Assembly (NCBI GenBank): GCA_011043895.1
Contig: DRBZ01000102.1
Location: 1 to 7,084, forward strand
Length of the DNA: 7,084 nt
Origin: Candidatus Cloacimonadota bacterium
GTDB taxonomy: Bacteria > Cloacimonadota > Cloacimonadia > JGIOTU-2
Reading direction: 5' to 3'
A program made the translations under genes and the position numbers. This document shows positions 1-5,623 of this stretch, in pieces; within the stretch, counting starts at the first letter, position 1, and the number at the start of each line of letters is the position of its first letter. The notes under the pieces were generated by a model. The model searched no databases. It was not told the origin of the DNA and saw only the letters and a program-made list of their open reading frames with translations.

Positions 1-59
1 CATAATACAACAGAAGTTACACGATCGTAAGGACACTTTAACGCGACACAAGTAATTTA

Positions 60-74
60 GTATAATAATTATCA
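60..74. promoter_or_regulatory. PerR-box-like AT palindrome (weak)
   Basis: An ATAAT-A-ATTAT inverted repeat (62-72) sits in a 15-base stretch that matches the Bacillus-type PerR box (TTATAATNATTATAA) at 12 of 14 defined positions, counted by hand. PerR represses rubrerythrin and peroxiredoxin genes in many anaerobes, which fits the genes downstream. Against it, the site is about 470 bases before the first start codon and the DNA is so AT-rich that a chance match is quite possible. Confidence 0.2.
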
Positions 75-125
75 AGAATTTTTTCATTTCATTTGATAAA
101 TTTTTTTTTGATATTCTATATGATT

Positions 126-163
126 TAATCATGATTCTGTGTGTTTGTTGTCAAACATGATTA
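126..163. repeat. Inverted repeat with two alternative hairpins
   Basis: TAATCATG at 126-133 is perfectly complementary to CATGATTA at 156-163, giving an 8-bp stem around a 22-base loop. Inside it, TGTTTG (142-147) pairs with CAAACA (152-157) across a TTGT loop, and this shares bases 156-157 with the outer stem. AATCATGATT at 127-136 is also a perfect palindrome in itself. It could be a regulator-binding site or an RNA structure. AT-richness makes chance pairing plausible and no known riboswitch class is recognisable. Confidence 0.25.
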
Positions 164-210
164 TTTCATTTGCTTTGCTAATTTTTTAATTTGCCTAATC
201 ATATCTCTTA

Positions 211-245
211 GCTGTCATTCCCTCGAAAGAGGGAATCCAGTTTTT
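211..245. repeat. Palindromic dispersed-repeat-like hairpin (ATTCCC...GGGAAT)
   Basis: ATTCCCTC (217-224) and GAGGGAAT (229-236) form a perfect 8-bp stem closed by a GAAA loop. An outer CTG/CAG pair (212-214 with 238-240) extends it past a small internal loop, and five T residues follow (241-245). The flanking words (GTC before, CCAG after) and the ATTCCC-8 bases-GGGAAT plan match a family of short intergenic palindromes seen in many bacteria, with Neisseria dRS3 as the best-known relative. The T-run means it could also act as a Rho-independent terminator for a gene upstream of the window. Only one copy is present here, so repeat status rests on resemblance. Confidence 0.6.
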
Positions 246-307
246 ATGGTGAATTATTGAAGAGTTTTCTTAATAAGCGGGATAATGATCACTATATACA
301 AAACTAT

Positions 308-372
308 TGTCACACTTCGACCGTGCTGCGCCTGGCTACGCCCTGGCGAGGAACCTCAGTCTTACAGTGATT
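308..372. repeat. GC-rich structured block, probable dispersed repeat
   Basis: This block is strikingly richer in G and C than its surroundings, mostly between 310 and 360. CGCC (329-332) pairs with GGCG (345-348), and GGC (334-336) with GCC (340-342) across a TAC loop, giving an imperfect hairpin. CCTGG also occurs twice (331-335, 342-346), and GAGG/CCTC follow at 348-351 and 354-357. The two ends are loosely inverted: TCAC...GAC.G near 309-322 against its complement near 359-372, with several mismatches. It does not encode a plausible peptide. It is most likely a non-autonomous intergenic repeat. It is not a recognised RNA family. Confidence 0.4.
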
Positions 373-535
373 TACACTCATAAGATTCAATCTCTGATAT
401 TTTCTATAAGTTCCTATTTCTCGTGTTATTTTTCAAAAGTGTCATCTCTCAAAAAATTTTGGGGGTATGCATGAAATTATCCTAAAACATTTGACATAAA
501 TAATCGACTCAGCGAATGGATATGTATTGATGAAC

Positions 536-541
536 GAGGAG
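536..541 (+). promoter_or_regulatory. Shine-Dalgarno for the rubrerythrin-like gene
   Basis: GAGGAG ends 5 bases before the ATG at 547. This supports that start over the in-frame ATG three codons later. Confidence 0.7.
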
Positions 542-546
542 TTATA

Positions 547-1098
547 ATGAAAATAATGTATGTATGCGACAAATGTGGAAAGCAACAGAAAGCTAAGCAC
601 GATTCCACCGCACCACGATGCTGTGGTTATGAAATGTCTGAAAAGGTGAATTTCGATTCCGTTGATGATATTCTTGATTTCGCGATCGAAAAAGAAGTTG
701 ATGCCCAACATTTCTATAACGAATGGGCGGAAAAAGTAAAAAATCCTGCGATTGGGGAGATGTTAAAAGAATTAGCGCTTCAGGAAAAAGGACACGAAGA
801 GCATCTAAGACGTGTAAAATCCCATGGAGAACTTAAGCCGTCCGAAAAACATATCACTGACCTGAAGATTGCAGATTATCTTATTGAGATCGTTCCAACT
901 GAAGATATGGACTATCAACAGGCACTTACTATTGCGATGGAGAGAGAGCAAAGTTCTGTTAACCTCTATAAAACACTTGCTAAGCTTGCACCTTATGATA
1001 CGATCCAGAATCTCTTTCTGAATCTCGTCGAAGAAGAGATGCAACATAAAGCCCGTCTTGAAGACGAGTATGACGAGAATATTTTAAGAGATAATTAA
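547..1098 (+). CDS. Rubrerythrin-family di-iron protein with N-terminal desulforedoxin-type domain
   Basis: A 183-residue cytoplasmic protein, probably an NAD(P)H-linked peroxide reductase of the rubrerythrin type. Residues 5-30 form a small metal site: Cys7 and Cys10 (CxxCG), then adjacent Cys25-Cys26 in PRCCGYEM, the cysteine layout of desulforedoxin rather than the CxxC...CxxC of rubredoxin. Residues 38-175 form a four-helix ferritin-like bundle with all expected di-iron ligands: Glu50 (helix 1), Glu80 and His83 (helix 2, ExxH), Glu134 (helix 3), Glu164 and His167 (helix 4, ExxH). In classical rubrerythrin the electron-transfer domain is C-terminal, so the order here is reversed, as in clostridial reverse rubrerythrins, but with a different iron site. 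The start is set by GAGGAG at 536-541. It leads a likely operon with a nitroreductase remnant (5 bases downstream) and a peroxiredoxin. The fold and ligands are clear. The peroxidase activity and electron donor are inferred. Confidence 0.88.
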   Translation: MKIMYVCDKCGKQQKAKHDSTAPRCCGYEMSEKVNFDSVDDILDFAIEKEVDAQHFYNEWAEKVKNPAIGEMLKELALQEKGHEEHLRRVKSHGELKPSEKHITDLKIADYLIEIVPTEDMDYQQALTIAMEREQSSVNLYKTLAKLAPYDTIQNLFLNLVEEEMQHKARLEDEYDENILRDN

Positions 1099-1103
1099 AC
1101 ATT

Positions 1104-1295
1104 ATGGATTTTGCATGGCTGGCTGAAAAAAGAGGAGCGTTCCGCTCACTCACAAAGTGCCAAATAACTCCTGATCTTATTCGTGACCTTGCAGATACTC
1201 TCAAACTTGCACCATCTTACTTCAATAATCAACCATGGAAAAATGACTTGTTTATTTATCATAACTACTATAAAGAAATAGCGGATAAGGAGTAA
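1104..1295 (+). pseudogene. Truncated nitroreductase (N-terminal third only)
   Basis: The 63 residues match the start of small FMN-dependent nitroreductases: MDFAWLAEKRGAFRSL resembles the usual KRRSxR FMN-phosphate segment (Arg10, Arg14), and LAPSYFNNQPW at 35-45 is the family's LAPSxxNxQPW motif. Family members usually run to about 165-190 residues, so the remaining flavin-binding and dimerisation parts are missing and no catalytic protein is expected. The frame ends at a TAA (1293-1295) just after the peroxiredoxin Shine-Dalgarno sequence, so about two thirds of the gene was probably lost by internal or 3' deletion rather than by a point stop. No remaining nitroreductase sequence is found downstream. 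The closest upstream AAGAG (1086-1090) lies 13 bases from the ATG, which is weak. It may persist as a small coupled reading frame that carries ribosomes to the next start. A short functional protein cannot be excluded. Confidence 0.65.
1287..1292 (+). promoter_or_regulatory. Shine-Dalgarno for peroxiredoxin, inside the end of the preceding frame
   Basis: AAGGAG overlaps the last codons of the nitroreductase remnant and ends 4 bases before the ATG at 1297. The remnant's stop codon lies between them, an arrangement typical of translational coupling. Confidence 0.75.
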
Positions 1296-1296
1296 C

Positions 1297-1752
1297 ATGA
1301 CTACATTGAACATCGGTGACATCGCACCGGATTTTACATTGAAAGATCATCATAATAAAGAATTTACACTTTCTGATCATAAAGGAAAGAAAGTATTGTT
1401 ATCCTGGCATCCTCTCGCATGGACTAAGGTTTGTGCACAGCAGATGCAATCACTTGAAGCACATAAGCAGACTTTTGAAGAATTGAATACTGTTGCTGTT
1501 GGACTGAGTGTCGATACAATACCGTGCAAACATGCCTGGGCTAAGGAATTGAATATATGGAATATTCCACTGCTTTCTGACTTCTGGCCACACGGTAAGG
1601 TTGCAGATATGTATGGTGTTCTCAGAGATGAGGGTTTTTCGGAACGGGCAAATATTATAATTGATGAAGAGGGTAAAACAATTTTCTTCAAGATCTATGA
1701 TGTACAACAGCTTCCTGATATCAACGAGATCATAACCTTTCTCAAGAAATAA
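1297..1752 (+). CDS. Peroxiredoxin (AhpE/thiol-peroxidase type)
   Basis: A 151-residue thioredoxin-fold enzyme that reduces hydrogen peroxide and organic hydroperoxides with a reactive cysteine. The N-terminal GDIAPDFTL is the usual peroxiredoxin opening. The active-site motif PxxxTxxC is present as Pro39, Thr43 and Cys46 (peroxidatic), and the conserved activating Arg is Arg117 in SERANIIID. PrxQ-type enzymes place a resolving cysteine five residues after the peroxidatic one, and here that position (51) is Gln, so it is not PrxQ. The only other cysteine is Cys77 in VDTIPCKHAW, which may act as an intramolecular resolving cysteine, otherwise the enzyme would be 1-Cys. No signal peptide is seen, so it is cytoplasmic. 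It starts one base after the nitroreductase remnant with AAGGAG at 1287-1292, consistent with co-expression with the rubrerythrin-like protein. The reductant (thioredoxin or another thiol) cannot be told from the sequence. Confidence 0.92.
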   Translation: MTTLNIGDIAPDFTLKDHHNKEFTLSDHKGKKVLLSWHPLAWTKVCAQQMQSLEAHKQTFEELNTVAVGLSVDTIPCKHAWAKELNIWNIPLLSDFWPHGKVADMYGVLRDEGFSERANIIIDEEGKTIFFKIYDVQQLPDINEIITFLKK

Positions 1753-1758
1753 AGTATT

Positions 1759-1763
1759 GGAGG
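1759..1763 (+). promoter_or_regulatory. Shine-Dalgarno that fixes the start of the LPP20-like lipoprotein
   Basis: GGAGG lies 5 bases before ATG 1769. A longer reading from TTG at 1757 would overlap this site and add four residues ahead of the signal peptide, so the ATG is preferred. Confidence 0.8.
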
Positions 1764-1768
1764 TTCTG

Positions 1769-2365
1769 ATGAGATATGCTATGATTTTCTTGCTTGTAAT
1801 TGCACTTTTATCCTGTAGCAATGCACCATCATATAAACTGAAAGAGGTCAACTACAAAGAGATTTCAAAAGACTTTCGTGGATATGGATTTGCAAAATCC
1901 GCCAATAAAGAAATGGCCTTAAAGATGGCTGAGACAAATGCAAGGAAGAACATTGCAGAACAGATCGCTGGTATCAGATTTAGTTATACAAATCTAAATA
2001 ATGAAACTAATATCAGGTTTAATATCGGACCAATGGATTTCGAAGGATTAATGCTTGATAAGATTTTTGTGTTGGAAAGTACCGATATAACCATAGCAGT
2101 CTTCAAGATAACCAGAACTGTCCGTAAACCATTTGGTGAGGGTGTACTCTATAATGAGATGCAAGTGAAATTTTCAGATGACTTACTTAAAGTTTCAAAA
2201 AGCAGAACAAATATAATAACTGATACGATACAACAAAAATTTCCAAGAGCCCATGAAGTAAAAGGAGTTTTCTTTATCGACAATGTAAAAGTCGACTGGA
2301 ATAAGATGACTGGAGTGATAGAATATACAGAAAGTTATTCAATCGTAATAGAATCAGTACAATAA
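1769..2365 (+). CDS. LPP20-like lipoprotein
   Basis: A 198-residue secreted lipoprotein of unknown function. Residues 1-15 form a signal peptide (MRY followed by a hydrophobic stretch) ending in the lipobox LLSC, with Cys16 as the lipidated residue. Ser follows, so there is no Asp retention signal and an outer-membrane location is plausible. Residues 37-68 (RGYGFAKSANKEMALKMAET, then a segment ending AEQIAG) resemble the LPP20 / FlgP-like pattern of a glycine-rich opening followed by an amphipathic helix with regularly spaced alanines. The rest appears to be mixed alpha/beta and I recognise no enzymatic motif. In other bacteria LPP20-family proteins are outer-membrane lipoproteins, some linked to flagellar or surface structures. 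No flagellar gene is visible here, so that role should not be carried over. The gene begins 16 bases after the peroxiredoxin stop and is followed 12 bases later by another lipoprotein gene, suggesting one transcript. Confidence 0.7.
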   Translation: MRYAMIFLLVIALLSCSNAPSYKLKEVNYKEISKDFRGYGFAKSANKEMALKMAETNARKNIAEQIAGIRFSYTNLNNETNIRFNIGPMDFEGLMLDKIFVLESTDITIAVFKITRTVRKPFGEGVLYNEMQVKFSDDLLKVSKSRTNIITDTIQQKFPRAHEVKGVFFIDNVKVDWNKMTGVIEYTESYSIVIESVQ

Positions 2366-2377
2366 TACGGAGGTACA

Positions 2378-3445
2378 ATGAAAAGATTTTTAGTTTTGAT
2401 AGGGGTAGTTATATGTGTAGTGAGTATGATATCCTGTGAAAAGAAATCAAATGATATCAACTCCGATAATGATGGAGTCTTGATAGGGAATATTGTCTAT
2501 GAGACCATTCAGGATGCCATTGATGCAGCAGTTGATGGAGATACTTTACTGCTGACTCAGGGGATATACGCAGGGGAGAATAATACGAATCTTATGTGGG
2601 AAGGAGATGACAAGCATCTTACTATAATGACTGATCTCCGAGGTCATCAGCTGGATTATGCCATTATAGAAGGTAATGGAAGGGGGACAGGTTTCTATTT
2701 CGGTAATTCCCATCAAAGTCAGGCAGATGTGATCTATGGAATCACTATACGAAATATGGGTTCTGAGGTAGAACACTACAATGCAGCTTTTTACTGCTAT
2801 AATGCAGAACCACTGATTCAGCACTGTTATGTATATAACTGCAAATGGGCAGGTGTTTATTGCGATAAAGCTGACCCACATTTCGAAAACTCTTATTTCT
2901 TTGATAATAAAGTAGCATTCGTCATTGACTATGAATCTAACCCCGTCTTGCTGAATAATTACATTGAAAGCAGCGATCTGGACGGTGTCTATGCAATAGG
3001 TGGATCCTATCCAGCAATATATAATAATCTCATCATAAATAATGACCGTGGTGGTGTATATCTATTGCAGGCAAAAGCATTGATGGTGAATAATACCATT
3101 GTCAATAATGATCAATGGGGCGTGAAAATACGGTCAGATGAACTCTCTCAGATGATCAATTGCATTGTCTGGAATAATGTTTCGGAATTTGATGTGCTCG
3201 AAGCAGGAGTGATTACTGCCTCATATACCTGCGCTCCTACAGAAAATCCTGATGTGAATCCCGATAGCTTAAATAATATATATTCTGATCCACAATTTGT
3301 AAGTGAAATTGATTATCAGCTTCAAACCACAAGTCCATGCCTCGATATCGGTAATACTGATGCTGTTGGCTGGCAGGAAGACTTGCAAGGGAATCCGAGA
3401 GTGGTGAATAATACTGTCGATCTTGGCGCTTACGAAAGGCAATAA
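2378..3445 (+). CDS. Right-handed beta-helix lipoprotein with choice-of-anchor-Q-like C-terminus
   Basis: A 355-residue exported lipoprotein. The signal peptide (1-19) ends in MISC with Cys20 lipidated, followed by a polar linker (21-35) rich in Asn, Asp and Lys. Residues 40-65 (YETIQDAIDAAVDGDTLLLT, then GIY) are the typical N-terminal cap of DUF1565/pectate-lyase-like parallel beta-helices. About 115-270 contains several coils of the type GITIRNM, PLIQHCYVYNC, PHFENSYFFDN, PVLLNNYIES, PAIYNNLIINN and ALMVNNTIVNN, with asparagine ladders. The end (303-355) has the pattern DPQF...SPCLDIGNTD...DLQGNPRV...DLGAYE, as in choice-of-anchor-Q proteins. Such folds bind or cleave polysaccharides, but no lyase or hydrolase catalytic set is evident, so surface or carbohydrate binding is only a guess. 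GGAGG at 2369-2373 sets the start. Family assignment of the fold is firm and the function is unknown. Confidence 0.85.
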   Translation: MKRFLVLIGVVICVVSMISCEKKSNDINSDNDGVLIGNIVYETIQDAIDAAVDGDTLLLTQGIYAGENNTNLMWEGDDKHLTIMTDLRGHQLDYAIIEGNGRGTGFYFGNSHQSQADVIYGITIRNMGSEVEHYNAAFYCYNAEPLIQHCYVYNCKWAGVYCDKADPHFENSYFFDNKVAFVIDYESNPVLLNNYIESSDLDGVYAIGGSYPAIYNNLIINNDRGGVYLLQAKALMVNNTIVNNDQWGVKIRSDELSQMINCIVWNNVSEFDVLEAGVITASYTCAPTENPDVNPDSLNNIYSDPQFVSEIDYQLQTTSPCLDIGNTDAVGWQEDLQGNPRVVNNTVDLGAYERQ

Positions 3446-3491
3446 TTTATACACTTCACATAAATAAACCTGACCGGTTGAAAAACAAAAT

Positions 3492-5618
3492 ATGAAATAT
3501 TTTATTCTAGTAGTAATAGCTGTGTCTGCAATTTCATGTAGTAGCAGTATATCAAAAAATGAAATATCCGTCGAAACTGTTGAGCCCCCCATTGCAGAAA
3601 AAATCCCCCATGAAACAGCCATTCATGATACGATCCTAGTAGATCATTACCACTGGATGAAGGATAAGTCACGAACAAATCCAAAGATCATTGAACATAT
3701 TGAAGATGAAAATAACTATACAGACAAAGTGCTTGCTCATACTGCTCATCTACAGCAGCAACTATATGATGAAATGGTATCCCGAATTCCAGAATCTGAT
3801 ATATCTGTACCAGTTCGGATTGACACGTTTTTCTATTATTGGAAAGACATTGAGGGGCAAGAATATTCTGTATATTGTAGAAAGCATGTTGGCTCTATTG
3901 AGGAGCATGTGATTCTGGATATCAATGCATTAGCTGAAGGGTATGAATATTATGATGTGCAAGAGCTTGAATTAAGTCCAAACCATCAGTATATGGCTTT
4001 CTCTTATGATACGACTGGAGCAGAGAACTATACGATGACAATTATGGATCTTACCACTGGAGAATATTTTTCGGATTCCGCTTATCCTGTTGATGATATT
4101 GAATGGTCTTTGGATAATAGAGTTCTTTATTATACAACCACCGATGAAACAGGGAGGAGCAACAAAGTCTTTATACACAAACTTGGAGAGACTGTTGATC
4201 GGGATAAACTCATTTATGAAGACTCGGACGGGTCGTATTACGTTTGGTTATATCGAACAAAAGATGATAAATGGATGTTGATAAATTCTGGAAGTAAAAC
4301 TAGTTCGGAATGCAGAATCGTTCCGGCTGATGATCCATATTCAGAACCTGTTCTGGTAAAAGAACGAGTACAGGATGTTCGATATTATCTTTATTCGCAT
4401 CTGGATAGCTTTTTCGTTATTACGAACATAGATGGGGCAGAGAATTTCAAGGTCATGACGTGTCCCTTCAAAGATATTCAATGTAGCTCGTGGGAGGAAT
4501 ACATACCAGCACGTGACTCAACTCAAATAACAATTGATATTTTCAGGAATTATCTTGTCATATATGAACTCTTCGCAGGAATGGAGAAGATCCGCATCAG
4601 AGATCTGAAAAATAATAATGATTATTATGTACCTTTCCAGGATGAACTTTATTCATTAAGTAGGGCATCTAATCCCATGTTTGATTCTGATACTTTGCGA
4701 TTCAGTTATCAATCCTTTATTACTCCACAAACGGTATATGATCTCAATATGCGAGATCATACTATGGTCATGTGCAAGCAGCAGAAAGTGAATGGATCCT
4801 ATGAACCTCAAGACTTTAAGCAAGAACGGGTATTTGCACGAGCATCGGATGGAACAGCTATTCCTATTTCAATGGTTTATAAAAAAGAGACATTCTCCCG
4901 GGATGGCTCGAATCCACTTCTGCTTGAAGGATATGGCGCTTATGGTGATTTGTATGAGCCATATTTTTCGCCCTCACGGCTTTCATTATTAAACAGAGGT
5001 TTCGTCTATGCAATTGCTCATGTGCGTGGGGGTGGTGAATATGGCAGACAATGGCACGAACAAGGAAGACTCTTACATAAAAGAACGACATTCACCGATT
5101 TTATAAGTTGCACTGAGTATCTCATAGACAATGGTTACACAAATCCTGATAAGCTTGTAATACAGGGAGGGAGCGCAGGAGGATTGCTCGTTGGTGCAGT
5201 TCTGAATATGAGACCTGAGCTTTTCGAGATCGCTATTGCAGATGTGCCATTTGTGGATGTGATCAATACAATGCTCGATCCGTCGCTTTCTGCTACCATC
5301 TCCGAATACGAAGAGTGGGGAAATCCTGAGGAAAAGGAATATTTCGATTATATAATGTCTTATTGCCCATATTATACTATCAAACCACAACGTTATCCTC
5401 ATATACTTGCACTGGGTGGGTTTTACGATCCACGCGTCAATTACTGGGAACCTATGAAATGGATAGCAAAATTGCGTGAAAAAAAACTGGATTCAAATCT
5501 TGCATTATTAAAGATACAGTTTTCAGGGCATATGGGAGCTTCCGGTCGATATAGTTATTTACATGAGGTTGCATTAAAATATGCATTTATGTTTGATATA
5601 TTAGGAATTGATTTTTAA
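3492..5618 (+). CDS. ptrB: Oligopeptidase B (S9A serine peptidase), lipoprotein form
   Basis: A 708-residue prolyl-oligopeptidase-family peptidase predicted to cut peptides after Arg or Lys. The signal peptide ends in the lipobox AISC (Cys16), so it is exported and lipid-anchored, whereas classical oligopeptidase B is cytosolic. About 32-80 is the N-terminal helical segment (PPIAEKIPHE...DHYHWMKD), about 80-430 the seven-bladed beta-propeller that gates the active site, and about 445-708 the alpha/beta-hydrolase domain. The triad is complete: Ser561 in GGSAGG, Asp646 in YDPRVNYWEP, His680 in SGHMGASGRY, spaced nearly as in E. coli PtrB. Glu605 and Glu607 (SEYEEWGNP) fall on the PtrB residues that bind the P1 basic side chain. 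The PtrB acidic S2 pair is only half kept (Glu489, Tyr491; alignment from memory). No Shine-Dalgarno is visible before ATG 3492. The ATG is supported by the signal peptide. A truncated paralogue follows after 5 bases. Confidence 0.93.
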   Translation: MKYFILVVIAVSAISCSSSISKNEISVETVEPPIAEKIPHETAIHDTILVDHYHWMKDKSRTNPKIIEHIEDENNYTDKVLAHTAHLQQQLYDEMVSRIPESDISVPVRIDTFFYYWKDIEGQEYSVYCRKHVGSIEEHVILDINALAEGYEYYDVQELELSPNHQYMAFSYDTTGAENYTMTIMDLTTGEYFSDSAYPVDDIEWSLDNRVLYYTTTDETGRSNKVFIHKLGETVDRDKLIYEDSDGSYYVWLYRTKDDKWMLINSGSKTSSECRIVPADDPYSEPVLVKERVQDVRYYLYSHLDSFFVITNIDGAENFKVMTCPFKDIQCSSWEEYIPARDSTQITIDIFRNYLVIYELFAGMEKIRIRDLKNNNDYYVPFQDELYSLSRASNPMFDSDTLRFSYQSFITPQTVYDLNMRDHTMVMCKQQKVNGSYEPQDFKQERVFARASDGTAIPISMVYKKETFSRDGSNPLLLEGYGAYGDLYEPYFSPSRLSLLNRGFVYAIAHVRGGGEYGRQWHEQGRLLHKRTTFTDFISCTEYLIDNGYTNPDKLVIQGGSAGGLLVGAVLNMRPELFEIAIADVPFVDVINTMLDPSLSATISEYEEWGNPEEKEYFDYIMSYCPYYTIKPQRYPHILALGGFYDPRVNYWEPMKWIAKLREKKLDSNLALLKIQFSGHMGASGRYSYLHEVALKYAFMFDILGIDF

Positions 5619-5623
5619 TTATT

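Larger units (their letters stand above)
1..546. other. Intergenic region without a credible gene
   Basis: No open frame here looks like a protein. One + strand frame is open from base 2 to a TAA at 53-55 (17 codons) and could be the last codons of an upstream gene, but it is too short to judge. The stretch is strongly AT-rich except for a GC-rich block around 308-360. It contains a PerR-box-like palindrome, an inverted repeat with two alternative pairings, a perfect 8-bp hairpin repeat and the GC-rich structured block, each listed separately. The promoter for the downstream genes probably lies here, but no well-spaced -35/-10 pair could be identified. A TTGACA at 491-496 lacks a matching -10 at 16-18 bases. 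Confidence 0.6.

Noticed and set aside
466..500. Short frame starting at an ATG after GGGGG (about ten codons)
   Set aside because: The G-run is directly adjacent to the ATG and the peptide is too short and featureless to support.
491..526. TTGACA followed by TATGTA as a sigma-70 promoter
   Set aside because: The spacer would be 24 bases and the -10 matches only three of six positions; at proper spacing there is no -10-like sequence.
1..546. CRISPR array, tRNA or known riboswitch in the leader
   Set aside because: There are no regularly spaced direct repeats, no cloverleaf-like set of stems and no recognisable aptamer core.
442..711. Minus-strand open frame of 89 codons with hydrophobic stretches
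   Set aside because: It overlaps the start of the rubrerythrin-like gene in antisense, has no recognisable motif and is best explained as a shadow frame.
1450..1851. Minus-strand open frame of 133 codons
   Set aside because: It lies antisense to the peroxiredoxin, which has clear family motifs, and shows no similarity to any protein I recognise.
3446..3491. Terminator or promoter between the beta-helix and protease genes
   Set aside because: Only a 4-bp AACC/GGTT pairing with no T-run is present, and the TTCACA at 3455-3460 lacks a spaced -10.
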